Assembly (NCBI RefSeq): GCF_036711975.1
Contig: NC_091976.1
Span: 4,836,001-4,900,000, forward strand
Length of the DNA: 64,000 bases
Origin: Onthophagus taurus
Taxonomy: Eukaryota > Arthropoda > Insecta > Coleoptera > Scarabaeidae
Direction: 5' to 3'
Shown here: piece after piece, positions 34,146 through 45,059 of the stretch
Numbering within the stretch: position 1 is the stretch's first letter
Layout: the number at the start of each line of letters is the position of its first letter
Position numbers and translations under genes: made by a program
The notes under the pieces: generated by a model
Seen by the model: only the letters and a program-made list of their open reading frames with translations
Databases searched by the model: none
What the model was told of the DNA's origin: nothing

Positions 34146-35085
34146 TAGTGTTGAACGATTATCAACCCACCAATCGACGAGATCATCTTCCCCTTGGTAA
34201 AGAATTTTAGTGGAAGAATTTTTAGAACGTCATCTTGAAACTGCGCCATCGAAAGTCGTTTGAAAGTCATTTGAAATCTGTTGATGACAGATTTGGGTCA
34301 TCCATAACCTCAATATTTTGGTACCTTTGTTATCTGTTTGGAGAAGATTATTCTGAATTGGATTGGAATTGGAACCGTGGGATGCTGTTTGGGCCCGTAG
34401 AAGATTAAGGCTAAGTTGTATTTTTTTTGTTTTATGTGAACATCAACTTTATTATTTTTTTTGTATAAAATCTGAATTTTGATCAGAGAAGTTAGAGTTA
34501 CTCAACTTCTAAAATCTGATATATTAATTGTTAATTTTTTTGTTGTCTTGACAATTCAAAGTATTTTTTTTATTATTTACATTTTTGTAAGGGTAATTGC
34601 ATTTGGGGTTATAATTCTTTTTTTATCGTTTATTTTTGATATCCCCTTACTGTTCAAATTGGCCAATCTGAAAAGTTTTCGCGATAATGTTTTTTTGTTC
34701 ATTTATTCTAAATAAAGTTAGGATCGTAATTGTGTAACTTACGATACAGGGGGGTGCTATATTTTCTTTTTTTGTATGCGATTACAGCAACATTTTGGTT
34801 AAGTTGTATAAACTTTATTCTTATAATTTGAGAACTTTGTTCCAATTGTCATTACATATTTTTTTATATACCCACGTATATTTACATGTGTATACATGAA
34901 TGTTTTTCTACGATTACATATAATATAGATACTCTTTCTTCAGTTCCAAATGTGGTTGTTGGTTATTTGTTCTCATTCCTTTCTGTAACTCTAAGTTCGG
35001 ACTTGATTAGGGTGTGGTCAAGTACGTTCGTAAAGGTTTTATATAAGTCCATGGCGCCCATTAACATCTTTGAATATTACTTTAA
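34146..35085. other. AT-rich gap, possible LTR remnant
   Basis: No gene. Long T runs between 34400 and 34650, and a GGGGGG tract at about 34750. TGTAACTTACGATACAG at about 34733 has the look of an LTR start, and a TATATAA lies at about 35041. It could be the left part of the 5' LTR of the gypsy element at 37.75 kb, displaced by piggyBac; unproven. Confidence 0.3.
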
Positions 35086-37721
35086 CCTTTAACTGGTGAC
35101 GTATGGGTCTCTGGGACCCGTGCCTGTTAATTTTGGTTGCTGAACAACATATACAAACACTTTCAGACCTAACTCTTCAATACCTTCCTAAAACATAGCA
35201 ACTTACTCAGTCGGTAATGTTTTAATTGTTTACGGCGTGTATTGAGCCCACGACAGCGACTCTTGGGTCCCAGGGACCCGACGTCGTCGTAAACGTTATA
35301 TTTAAGGTAGATGTTGACAAAAAATCCAAATAGGCTTCGTTTCAAAATTATCCAAGTAGGCTTAGAAAAAAAACGATTTACTGTGCATACAAACAAATTT
35401 ATAACAGTTGATTTTAAGCGTCCTTACTGTAAGCATCATCTTTGTCTAAACTATTCAATTTCTGAATATAATCTGAAGATACTTTATGAAAAGTCATTGT
35501 TGTGGTATCCGGGTGCATTTAACTAATTGTAAATAGAAAATATTATCAAAGAACATAAATTAAAAAACAATGGCCTCAAAATGTTATCTCGAATCTACGA
35601 GACCGGATGATCCAAGATTTCCTGATTTTGAACGTCCTGAAGTGGATGAAAATGCAAGTGATATAGACGATTGTCCTAGTGATCACTACTCTAAAAGTTG
35701 CCATAACTCTGACTCTGAACAAGGTGACAGTGATATAGATGATACCTGCGCAGTACCTGTACGAAACGTACAATTACTAAACGATGAAAGTGAGAAAAGT
35801 AACCGAAAGGAGAGCCGCGTCAAATATTTTTATGGGAAAAATAGATTGAAGTGGGCCACACAAGAGAAAAAAAGAACAACAAGAGTGTCCGCCTCTAATA
35901 AAGTAACCATAAAACTACCACGCGTCAGAGGACCTGTAAAAAATGTTCAGGATTCTTCACGTATCTCCGATATTTGGAATTGTCTATTCTCACAAGAACT
36001 CTCCCAAGAAATAATTTCCAAAACAAACCAAAAGTTAGAAGCCCATCGCGAAACATTTCAAGGTACAACTCACATAGAAATCCGAAATGTGGATGAGATC
36101 GAATTTCAAGCGCTATTAGGGTTGCTCTTGTATAGTGGGGTCTTCAAGTCAGGACATGAAGATTTGAGTTCACTGTTTGCGACAGATGGTACTGGCCGTG
36201 ATTTATTTCGCTGTACGATGTCACTGAAGCGGATATTGACGTTATTAGCATGTCTTCGATTCGATGATTCAAACACAAGACAGCAAAGAAGAAAAGATAA
36301 TGCTGCAGCACCTATATTTTGGTGTTTCGAAAAACTAGTGTCAAACTTTCAAGATAACTATATATAGAATATAGAATATGTCTGTGTAGACGAAATGCTA
36401 GTAGGATTTAGGGGTCGCTGCAGTTTCAAAATGTACATCCCAAACAAACCGAATAAATATGGGATAAAAGTGATGATACTTACCGACGCCAGAAATAATT
36501 ACTGCTATAATGCATACATATACAGTGGGAGAAATTCAGATGGTAGGGGATTGGATACAAACTTATTGACTCTAAATAAACCGACCCAAGCTGTTCTTCG
36601 ACTTGCACATCCAATTTATGGCTCCAATAGAAATGTTACAGCCGACAATTGGTTTACATCGGTTGAACTTGTAAATGAACTTACAAAGAGAAAATTAACG
36701 TATGTGGGCACAATGCGAAAGAATAAAAGGGATATACCGATTGCATTTTTATCAAATAGAAGACGCACCGTGGGCTCAACGTTGTACGGGTTTCACGGAA
36801 ATATGACTTTGGTTTCTCATGTACCTAAAAAATCCAAGGTTGTTATTGCACTTTCTTCTATGCATCAAACATCTGGCATTGATCAAGAAACAAGGAAGCC
36901 CGAAATAATAGCGTTATATAACATGACTAAAGGCGGAGTGGATAGTTTAGATAAAAAATGTGCGAATTATTCCGTCAATCGCAGAACTCGTAGATGGCCT
37001 ATGGCAGTTTTTTACGCAATGATTAACATGTCTTCCGTTAACTCATATATTTTATACAACTGTTTACCAAATAGAAAACAAATCAGTCGGTTAGATTTTA
37101 TCAAGCAATTGGCAAGAGAGCTGATACTACCCGAACTGAAACGTCGTACATATAATGATAGGTTACCATCCCAACTTCGGATAACGATCAATCGGATTTT
37201 AGGACCTGATGCTCCTGAAACACTACCTCTAGCAGCTGTAGAAAATACTGTAGAGCGTTCCAAACGCAAACGGTGCTACATGTGCCCAAAAAATATGGAT
37301 AGAAAGACATCATATTACTGCAAGGACTGTAAACATCCCATTTGTCTACAATGTTCGGACATGCTCTGCAGAAATTGTGAAAATAGAACCTAGAGTGCCA
37401 TTTTTAATTTTATTTTGTTATCATATATATGTTAAACAATATAGACATCATAGATGTGATCCTTATTTAGTTTATTTGTATTTCTTTCTCTAAGAATAAA
37501 ATAATACCTTCTTTTGTAGGCTATTGCTGTTTATTTAATACCGCCCTTGTTAATAGTAATAAAATGAGCAGAATCCACTTTTCTAATTAAGTAAGGTATG
37601 AAGTGAAGCATAAAACGGCAAACTAAAAGAAAAATATACCAAAGGCTCTTAAAAAGACATGGGTCCCTAGGACCCAACGTCACCACGCACGTCCCTCCAC
37701 ATGCACGTCACCAGTTAAAGG
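35086..37721 (+). mobile_element. piggyBac-family transposon, 2636 bp
   Basis: TTAA at 35082-35085 and 37722-37725 flanks inverted ends: CCTTTAACTGGTGACGT on the left and ACGTCACCAGTTAAAGG on the right, a perfect 16-bp match beginning at the ends apart from one inner base. Sub-terminal GGGTCYYNGGGACCC palindromes occur near both ends (about 35107, 35265 and 37665). One gene on the plus strand fills most of the interior. Ends and target duplication are intact. Confidence 0.92.
35570..37393 (+). pseudogene. piggyBac transposase with one in-frame stop
   Basis: ATG 35570 opens an acidic N-terminus, then the DDBD core. A single TAG (36365-36367) interrupts the frame, which is otherwise open to 37393. 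Catalytic region: VCVDEMLVGFRGR (first Asp), ILTDARNNY and TADNWFTS, then TKGGVDSLDKKCANYS (last Asp), as in the piggyBac D268/D346/D447 set. The C-terminus is a cysteine-rich RING/PHD-like finger (CYMCPKN, YYCKDC, CLQCSDMLCRNC). About 607 codons, the usual family length. Stop readthrough is possible in principle; a nonsense mutation is simpler. Confidence 0.88.
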
Positions 37722-37753
37722 TTAAATCCACGCCGTCTCCACTGTCTAAAGGC

Positions 37754-40700
37754 TGGCTGAGGTAAGTAAACCTTTACGTAACCTTGACATCGTCTGGTGT
37801 TTTGTTTGCCCTTTTGCTTGTTTAAAAAGAAGTGCCACACATTTTTGGCGCCCAACGTGGGGCCAGATTTCTTTGGAGGCCAGATCATTTTGGAGGCCCA
37901 TATCGTTTTGGAGCCCTCGTCGTATTGTCTTGGAAGCCCTTAATTTTATCGGAGCCCTTATTTGTATCGAAGACACAAAGTGACTTCGATTTGTGTCTTA
38001 ACTCCATTCCAATTACTTCGACTCTTCGGTTCCCTGTTTTCGATTTGACCAATCTCTTCTCTGGTTCAAGGAGAGATCAACTCATTTAGGATGGCTCTTA
38101 AGGTCACGGTTAATTACCTTTCTAAGGAAGAATTGAGTTACGAATTTGCTGTCCGAGGTTTGGATCCCTCTAGTGTTGATGAGATGCGTAGGTTGTTTGC
38201 TTCTTTACTACAGAAAGAGAAACTTAACCCTGATTTAGTCAACGATTACCCGGATAACCCTTACACAGAGGAGGAAGATTTGTTAGCGGTTGGGGACAAA
38301 CTGGCCGAAATTACCACATTGTTAGATGATTTTCGATGTAAGAATGCTAAGAAGGTTGAAACTAAGATTTGGCATATTTTGGGGCGAATAAGGCGTATGA
38401 GTGAATTATGTGAGGATAAGTTTTTGAAGGATAAGTTAATGAAGGCCATTGCTTCCGTTTCTAGGCCAATTGAGTTGGAAGCCCTTGAAAGATCCCTGAA
38501 CGTATCTTTGGGCGGGGGCGCTGCTTCATCTACCCCTGTGACAACTAGTCCTCCACCTTTGATGTCTTCTAAGGCTATTCCTGTACATAAATGGGACCTT
38601 AAATTTTCTGGAAGGACGGGTATATCGGTGGGAGCGTTTTTAGAACGAGTACATGAATTGTCCGCAGCTCGAGGTGTTTCTCTTCGAGAAGTTTTTGTGT
38701 CGGCTCTTGATTTATTTGAGGGTCCCGCCCTACTTTGGTTCCGTTCCGTCAGGGATGAGGTTAGTTCGTGGGGAGAATTAGAGGTGTTATTGAGGGGGGA
38801 ATTTTTACCTTCCGACTACAACGAACAATTGTTGGATGAGATACGTCATAGAACCCAGGGTGAGCGAGAGCCTATTACAATCTACGTCGCCAATATGTTA
38901 GGTTTATTCGGTAGACTCACTTGTCCACTTTCCGAGGAGGCGAAGGTTAAACTTATCCGTAAGAACCTCTTACCTTATTTTCAAACCCAACTAGCTCTTC
39001 ACACTATTGATACGGTTTCTGATTTGAAGGTCAAGTGTAAGCAGTTGGAGGAGTCTAGGCGCGCGGTAAAGGAATTTCAGCCACCTAAAATTCGTAATAA
39101 GACTTTGGAACCCGAATTAGCTTATTTAGGTTGCGTGAGCTACCCCCAAAGTTCAGATTTTTCTGCGGTTGAGTCAAGTCCTGTTAAGTGCTTCAATTGT
39201 GGAATTTTGGGTCAGATGGCTCGTGGTTGTCCTAGTCCCAAGAGACTGCATTGTTTTAAGTGTGGAAATGAGGGTTTTACTACAAAAAATTGTCCTAAAT
39301 GTTCCCATGGTAATAGGAAGTCTTCGGGGAAATGCCAATCGTCGTCACTAGGTCGCCGGCTAATTGACATTGAAGACGAAAAACCGGCTGATAGGATTTC
39401 TTCTGTGTTGGAGTTCGTTTTGGATGGTTGTAAGAAGGATGAAAGAGCTTATCTGAAAATATCGATATTAGGTAGAGAGTTACTAGGTTTGTTAGACACT
39501 GGTGCCTCTAGAACTATATTAGGAGGTGTGGGATGGAAAGTCGTGTCCGATTTAGGATTTCATTGTCGTCGCGTTAGTTCTTCGGTCAGAATAGCTAATG
39601 GACAATTGGTTGAGAGTTTGGGTGTGGTTACGGTTCCGGTTACTTTGAGGGACAAAATTACCCTTATTGACATGTTGGTGATACCTACACTTCCCCAAAC
39701 CCTTATTTTGGGTGTTGATTTTTTCAAGTCCGTTCGAGTAGTGCCTGACCTTAGAAATGACTCTTGGAATTTCGCGCGCGAGACTGTTTTCGAGATAGAT
39801 TCTCTTGATGATGATTTGTCCCCTTCTAATAAGCAACTTTTAGAAACCATGGTTAACTCTTTTAAAGCTAAAATGGGTGACGGTTTAGGGTGTACTCACT
39901 TGGTGAGTCACGTAATTAGAACTTCTGCTGATCCCATTAAACAACGCTATTATCCCGTTTCTCCGGTTATGCAGCAGCACATTAATAAGGAACTTGATAA
40001 CATGTTAGAGCAGGGTGTTGTCGAGCCCTCAATGAGTGCCTGGTCTTCCCCAATCCTGTTAGTGAAAAAGAAAGATAACACATATCTATTCTGTGTTGAC
40101 TATCGTCGTCTGAATGCGGTGTCGGAACGTGATAGTTATCCGCTCCCGTATATTTCCGCAACTCTTGATAAACTCAGGAACGCAAAGTTTTTGTCTTCCC
40201 TGGACATTAAGTCTGCTTTTTGGCAACTCCCCATGGAGGATGCTTCTAAGGCTTTTACTGCTTTTACGGTGCCCGGTAGAGGGCTATATCAATTTACACG
40301 CATGCCTTTTGGCTTGCACAATTCTCCTGCCACTTGGCAAAGGCTTGTTGATAGGGTCTTGGGTCCTGAGTTGGAACCTAATGTGTTCGTTTATTTGGAC
40401 GACGTTGTTATTGTTACCGATACCTTTGAAAAACATCTTGAGATTCTGTCGAGTGTGTTTGAGAGATTGCTCGCTGCTGGATTGAGGGTCAGTTGGGATA
40501 AATGTAGGTTGTGCAGATCTGAATTGCGTTACCTTGGCTACGTCGTTGATAAATACGGACTTCACGTAGACCCTGAAAAGGTTAACGCCATGCTTAAGAT
40601 TCCTGTTCCTAGGTGTCAGAAAGATGTTAGACGTATGCTCGGTACCTTTTCATGGTACAGACGGTTTATTCCCGAATTCTCGACTTTGATTTCTCCGATT

Positions 40701-41357
40701 ACGAACCTACTGAAAAAGAATAAGCCAGTTGAATGGACGGATGAATGTGAAAGATCTTTTAGAATCATTAAGGAAAAGCTTGTATCTGCTCCAATCTTGC
40801 GATGTCCTGATTATTCGCTGCCTTTTGAGTTGCACACGGATGCCTCTGGTGTTGGTTTGGGTGCCGTGTTGTTGCAACCTGGTGAGGATGGTGAACAAGT
40901 GGTGGTATACTTGAGTAGGTCATTAAGTCCGGCCGAACGTAACTACTCGGCCACAGAACGCGAGTGTTTGGCAGTGATTTGGGCTGCGGAAAAGCTGAAA
41001 CCTTATCTTGAGGGAGTCCCGTTCACGGTGGTTACTGATCATTATTCTCTCCTTTGGCTTTTAAAGTTGAAAGTTCCTACTGGGCGTATCGCGAGATGGG
41101 CAATTAGATTGCAACAATTCGACTCTGTCGTTAAACATCGTAAAGGCTGTGAGAACGTTGTGCCTGACTTACTTTCGAGAAATTCTCTGATACTTCTGAC
41201 GTGTGGTATAGAAGGCTGAAAGAAAGAGTTCTGAATTTTCCCGCTAAACACCCCTTATTTAGAGTAGAGAATGGCTGAGGTAAGTAAACCTTTACGTAAC
41301 CTTGACATCGTCTGGTGTTTTGTTTGCCCTTTTGCTTGTTTAAAAAGAAGTGCCACA
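37754..41357 (+). mobile_element. Ty3/gypsy retrotransposon with Lys primer site and identical 86-bp end repeats
   Basis: The 86-bp segment TGGCTGAGG...AAGTGCCACA is identical at 37754-37839 and 41272-41357. The primer site TGGCGCCCAACGTGGGGC (37846-37863) complements tRNA-Lys1,2. Between lie gag-pol codons and a small integrase scrap. Either the LTRs are only 86 bp (TG...CA) or both are truncated at the same base. No target duplication was seen. The right end abuts the middle of the Polinton DUF8207-like gene. Identity of the repeats implies recent insertion or conversion. Confidence 0.75.
38091..41219 (+). CDS. gypsy gag-pol polyprotein lacking integrase
   Basis: 1042 residues, ATG 38091. 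Gag has two zinc knuckles (CFNCGILGQMARGC; CFKCGNEGFTTKNC). Retropepsin is GLLDTGASRTILGG. RT has [36 protein letters not shown] and the intact active site VYLDDVVIV. RNase H has LHTDASGVGLGAVL and SATERECLAVIWA. The frame ends soon after NVVPDLLSRNS; one frame over, a short LKERVLNFPAKHPLFRVENG resembles the linker before integrase and runs straight into the 3' repeat. So integrase was deleted and the element is non-autonomous for insertion. Confidence 0.88.
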   Translation: MALKVTVNYLSKEELSYEFAVRGLDPSSVDEMRRLFASLLQKEKLNPDLVNDYPDNPYTEEEDLLAVGDKLAEITTLLDDFRCKNAKKVETKIWHILGRIRRMSELCEDKFLKDKLMKAIASVSRPIELEALERSLNVSLGGGAASSTPVTTSPPPLMSSKAIPVHKWDLKFSGRTGISVGAFLERVHELSAARGVSLREVFVSALDLFEGPALLWFRSVRDEVSSWGELEVLLRGEFLPSDYNEQLLDEIRHRTQGEREPITIYVANMLGLFGRLTCPLSEEAKVKLIRKNLLPYFQTQLALHTIDTVSDLKVKCKQLEESRRAVKEFQPPKIRNKTLEPELAYLGCVSYPQSSDFSAVESSPVKCFNCGILGQMARGCPSPKRLHCFKCGNEGFTTKNCPKCSHGNRKSSGKCQSSSLGRRLIDIEDEKPADRISSVLEFVLDGCKKDERAYLKISILGRELLGLLDTGASRTILGGVGWKVVSDLGFHCRRVSSSVRIANGQLVESLGVVTVPVTLRDKITLIDMLVIPTLPQTLILGVDFFKSVRVVPDLRNDSWNFARETVFEIDSLDDDLSPSNKQLLETMVNSFKAKMGDGLGCTHLVSHVIRTSADPIKQRYYPVSPVMQQHINKELDNMLEQGVVEPSMSAWSSPILLVKKKDNTYLFCVDYRRLNAVSERDSYPLPYISATLDKLRNAKFLSSLDIKSAFWQLPMEDASKAFTAFTVPGRGLYQFTRMPFGLHNSPATWQRLVDRVLGPELEPNVFVYLDDVVIVTDTFEKHLEILSSVFERLLAAGLRVSWDKCRLCRSELRYLGYVVDKYGLHVDPEKVNAMLKIPVPRCQKDVRRMLGTFSWYRRFIPEFSTLISPITNLLKKNKPVEWTDECERSFRIIKEKLVSAPILRCPDYSLPFELHTDASGVGLGAVLLQPGEDGEQVVVYLSRSLSPAERNYSATERECLAVIWAAEKLKPYLEGVPFTVVTDHYSLLWLLKLKVPTGRIARWAIRLQQFDSVVKHRKGCENVVPDLLSRNSLILLTCGIEG

Positions 41358-41884
41358 ATATGTACGGCAAACGGGATTCAATTGATCTTAGAATGGGTAT
41401 AAGGTATGATTCTAAATCCGATGGATGGAAGATCGGTTCAAAACCTGTTGAATTTACCGACACACACATATCACTTGACGGCGGTAAATTAAATATTTCA
41501 ACCAGTCCGGGTTTATATGAGCTCATACAATTAAAGGGACCTAAAAATTTTACGGAGGAGGATCTTCGGAGGTATAAAGAAATCCTAACGTTTACGGGAG
41601 CCCATAAACAGAACTATACCGGACCTATAGCGAGTAATCGTTCTGAAAAATATATTAGAATGATTAAACCGCTATATAATAGCGCGGGTGAAACCGCGGG
41701 GTCAGTTCTAGAGGTCAATTCCAATCGGATTCAGTATAAATACTGGGATGATGTTAACGAATTAGTAGATCGATTGAGATTGTTGCGCGCATCGTATGCG
41801 AGTAGTATAAAAATTAGAGTTCTGGAGCGGAAGTTAATCCCCCAATCCCCCTGTGACGTCTACGCAAGCGCGCGCAGGAAGTGA
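41352..41884 (+). pseudogene. DUF8207-like Polinton protein, copy B, N-terminus lost
   Basis: From YGKRDSIDLRMGIRYD through SPGLYELIQLKGPKNFTEEDL, FTGAHKQNYTGPIASN and YKYWDDVNELVDRLRLL it matches copy C (52163-52747). The part upstream of YGKR is absent, replaced by the gypsy 3' repeat. The last ~30 residues also differ and continue into repeat DNA. Function unknown; it is a widespread insect Polinton protein placed beside the integrase and ATPase. Confidence 0.75.
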
Positions 41885-43340
41885 CGTCACAGCGCGGAAA
41901 TTCAAAATTTAAAATGCACGTGGCGCCATCTGGTGGTGTGTAGTGAAACTAAAAGCATGTCATGTTGGTTGCCTGGCTCGTGGGGCACCACCTAGCGGTG
42001 GAACTCGCATGGTGAATAGACGACGCGCGCCCACCTAGCGGTGGCCTGATGGGCGATAGATGGCGCGCGTAAATTTAAAAAAATGCATGTGACGTTAAAG
42101 AATTAAGATACAATTATTTTGGTAGTATTAAAATACATGTAGCTTTAAAATTTATGGGCGTTCTAAATCAAAATCCCATAAGGTTTAACATCCAAAAGTA
42201 CTTTTTATCCCCACCACTACCTCCTTCTGACCACGCACACTTTTTAAATTCATCTGATGAGCGATAGATGGCGCGCGTATAGCTATAGGCGTTCTGGACC
42301 AAAATCCCATAAGATTTAACATAGGGAGGTCCGAAATCACATTTTATTCCCACCACTCCTTCTGGCCACGCCCACATTTTAAATTCAACCAATCAGCGCA
42401 GCATTCTCCCGTCGATACATGTGAACGCAAAGCGTTAATTACATACAATTTAGACACCTCTAATTCAGATATGTTTTTCTTAAAAAAATTAATTTAGATA
42501 TGTTCTTCAATAAATTTTATTAAGGTTTTTTTTACAAAATCGATAAAAAAATTTTATTAACATTTTTACTTTATAAGGTTTTTTTTACATTTATTTACTT
42601 TAGTAGTGTAGAAAGGCCGATTCTGGACAGGAAGTGATCCTGATCCTCCCTCGCGCATGCGCAGTGAAGCGGATATGACGTCAGCGCATGCGCAGTACGT
42701 GCATGTAATGTTGGTTGCCTACCTCGTGGGGCGCCACCTAGCGGTAGATAGCGGAACTAACCACCTAGCGATGGGTGGTGGAACTAACGCCATGTTAGTT
42801 GCCTACTTCATGGGACGCCACCTAGCGGTGGGTGGTGAAGCTAACGCCATGTTGGTTGCCTACTTCATGGGACGCCACCTAGCGGTGGATGGTGGAAGTA
42901 GCGTCATGAGCGGTGGATGGTGGAACTTAGCGGTTTAGAGTTCTGTAGGGCGCGGTAAGGGGGTTGGGTGATAGATGGCGCGCGTAAATTTAAAATCGTT
43001 ATCGAACAACGTGGTGTCACCTAGCGGTGGAACGTAGATATGTTGAGTGATAAATGGCGCGAGTCTGGGCGTTCTAAATCAAAATCCCATAAGATTTAAC
43101 ATAGGGGAGTCCGAAATCACATTTTATCCCTACCACTACCTCCTTTTGAGGTTCTGACCACGCCCACATTTTAAAGTCGCAAGAACCCTCTTTTTGCCTG
43201 GAAGAAATGATTCTGATTGGAAAATTAGAAATAAGAACAAAATTTATTAACATTTCTATTTATTTACTTTCTACGTTTTTACAAAGTCGATAGAATGCGC
43301 TTACTTGCTAACGTTTTTTAGTCGATGAGAACATTTTAAT
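41885..43340. repeat. Repeat-rich block: CACCTAGCGGTGG minisatellite and a ~105-bp unit in three copies
   Basis: A tandem array at about 42700-42930 repeats GGACGCCACCTAGCGGTGG with GTTGGTTGCCTACTTCATGG. Single CACCTAGCGGTGG words also occur at 41986, 42030 and 43019. A second unit, beginning GGCGTTCTAAATCAAAATCC and ending CACGCCCACATTTTAAA, occurs at about 42153-42250, 42281-42386 and 43063-43172. The 93-residue frame at 42657-42938 is only the translated minisatellite. In copy C this position holds integrase, which is absent here. Confidence 0.7.
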
Positions 43341-43706
43341 TTATTTACTTTCTAACGTTTTTACAAAGTCGATGAGATGCGCTGGATTCCCTTTTCCAAC
43401 ATCTTTCACTCCTTTGAAAATTAAGCTCATACCTCCTAGCTCAGTAATTTCATCATCTGTAATCACCTCCGCGATACGTTTTGGTAAAAATACGGAGAAA
43501 CCATCCTCCAAATCAACAACAACTGATGGCCATGTACATGATGTAATCCGCTTCGCAGACTTAATCGCATATAATTTATTCACCTCTAATTCAGATATGT
43601 TCTTCTTCGGGGAAAATTGACACTGTCCTAACCGACTTAACTGTGACATACTAATAGCTTTTGTGAGCGATGAGAGTAGTAGTAGAAAGCAGTTACTGAG
43701 TTCCAT
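43341..43706 (-). CDS. Small conserved protein, possibly ssDNA-binding
   Basis: Probable starts at 43706 or 43649 (MSQLSRLGQCQFSPKK). It contains ISELEVNKLYAIKSAKRITS, VVVDLEDGFSVFLPKRIAE and LGGMSLIFKGV, a pattern of short beta strands that I associate with OB-fold-like proteins frequent in arthropod mobile DNA; not confirmed. No stop interrupts it. Words from this gene (GCTTCGCAGACTTAAT and CACCTCTAATTCAGATATGT) recur at 15.7, 15.8 and 42.46 kb, so several scraps of it exist in the window. Confidence 0.5.
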   Translation of the reverse strand: MELSNCFLLLLSSLTKAISMSQLSRLGQCQFSPKKNISELEVNKLYAIKSAKRITSCTWPSVVVDLEDGFSVFLPKRIAEVITDDEITELGGMSLIFKGVKDVGKGNPAHLIDFVKTLESK

Positions 43707-43802
43707 ATACAAATTTTAACCGTTTATATACCATCGAGAAAAACCTTGAAAAATTTTAGAATGCGAGTTGCGCAGGACAACAACTTAAACGTTTATACGC
43801 AA

Positions 43803-44234
43803 TTAAACAAATATAAAATTTAATAATAAGGTAAAATTAACAAATATAGTATTCACATTACGGTACACATGCCAGTAGTTATAATTGTAATAACAATCGT
43901 TAATATATTCAAAATCAGACAAATTAATATCACCATCAATAATTAATTTAGCTGATTCGTTATCGAGAAAGTATCCATTATCTTTTAGGAAATCTTTAAA
44001 TTTTTGATGAATTTCAAAGTCATCATCACTACCAACATACAGAATATCACCCTTTCGATAAAATCTCCATGTATTATTGTCAAATTCACAAAACTGTACA
44101 AATTGCGAATCGATCATTTTATCACCATCGAGGTCTTGTATTTCTAGAAGTACCAAATCAAGCTGGGTAATTTCTTCTGGGAAATCTGTGTTTAAGCACT
44201 GCTTCAAATGGAGACGGAAGTCAGTCCAAGACAT
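43803..44234 (-). CDS. 143-residue acidic protein, unrecognised
   Basis: ATG 44234 (MSWTDFRLHLKQCLNTDFP). Rich in Asp, Asn and Tyr (DDDFEIHQKFKDFLKDNGYF; NDCYYNYNYWHVY); the C-terminus is hydrophobic (IFVNFTLLLNFIF), perhaps a frame extension. No motif I recognise. It has upstream copies of the TTACGTAA motif that also precedes PolB, the nearest 168 bp before the ATG, which suggests co-regulation with replication genes. Confidence 0.5.
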   Translation of the reverse strand: MSWTDFRLHLKQCLNTDFPEEITQLDLVLLEIQDLDGDKMIDSQFVQFCEFDNNTWRFYRKGDILYVGSDDDFEIHQKFKDFLKDNGYFLDNESAKLIIDGDINLSDFEYINDCYYNYNYWHVYRNVNTIFVNFTLLLNFIFV

Positions 44235-44339
44235 TATAACGGTGATGTGAACACTTTAATTTTTAATAGTCAACTGAGACAAATATGATTTAAATTTACA
44301 ATTAAATAATAAACTGAGCCATAAAAACGCATTTTAGTA

Positions 44340-44960
44340 CAAGGTTATTTGCATATTTTAAAGTTAATTACGTTAAAATGCATTTTTTAGTGTAAGATTA
44401 AGTTGCTTACGTAAGTTAGCGTGATCTCATCAACCGCATACCAACGTTATTTGCGTTTTAATATAAGTATTTATAATTGAGTAAATATGTATTAGATGCG
44501 TTAAGACTCTTTAGAGAATTACCAATATATTATGTATTTTATTTTCTTGAATCTACGTCGCACCTCGATTTATGTACGTACACTATGCAAATAGAAATTT
44601 AAAATGCATTTTTAGTGCAAGATTAAGTTGCTTGCGTAAGTTAGTGTGATCTCATCAACCATTACCAATATATTATGTATTTTATTTTCTCGAATTTACG
44701 GACAATATGCAAATAGAAATGCAAATGAAAATATAAAGTTTCAATGCATTTTTTAGTACAAGATTATGTGTACATCTTAAAGTTGCTTACGTAAATTAGC
44801 GTGATCTCATCAACCACATACCAACGTTATTTGCGTTTTAATATAAGTATTTATAATTGAGTAAATATGTATTAGATGCGTTAAGACTCTTTAGAGAATT
44901 ACCAATATATTATGTATTTTATTTTCTTGAATCTACGTCGCACCTCGATTTATGTACTAT
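44340..44960. repeat. Partial tandem repeats of a promoter-like unit
   Basis: Three diverged copies of a unit containing GTTGCTTACGTAAGTTAGCG then GTGATCTCATCAACC occur at 44402, 44627 and 44782. A longer ~125-bp block (CGTTTTAATATAAGTATTTA through CACCTCGATTTATGTAC) is exactly repeated at about 44452-44576 and 44832-44956. The duplicated part includes TATAA-like sequence. The repeats stand upstream of the minus-strand 143-residue gene. Confidence 0.75.
44402..44801 (-). promoter_or_regulatory. Three TTACGTAA-type motif copies
   Basis: Copies at 44402-44421 (exact 20-mer of the copy A PolB motif), 44627-44646 (GTTGCTTGCGTAAGTTAGTG) and 44782-44801 (GTTGCTTACGTAAATTAGCG). Orientation matches the leftward gene at 43803-44234. 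Confidence 0.55.
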
Positions 44961-45059
44961 CGGCCAAACCTTATTTACTACATGGCGTAAGGGACAGAAA
45001 ACAAATCCCCCGCACGGTCGCTTTGCCGAGTACGGCCGAAGAATCGAAGACTGGAGGGG

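Noticed and set aside
34479..34715. Hydrophobic 78-residue frame resembling a membrane protein
   Set aside because: T-rich DNA gives Phe/Leu/Ile codons automatically; no start context or conservation.
39552..39850. Two overlapping minus-strand frames
   Set aside because: Antisense shadows of the gypsy gag-pol frame.
42657..42938. 93-residue open frame (MLVAYFMGRHLAV repeats)
   Set aside because: It is simply the translated minisatellite; the repeat unit explains the open frame.
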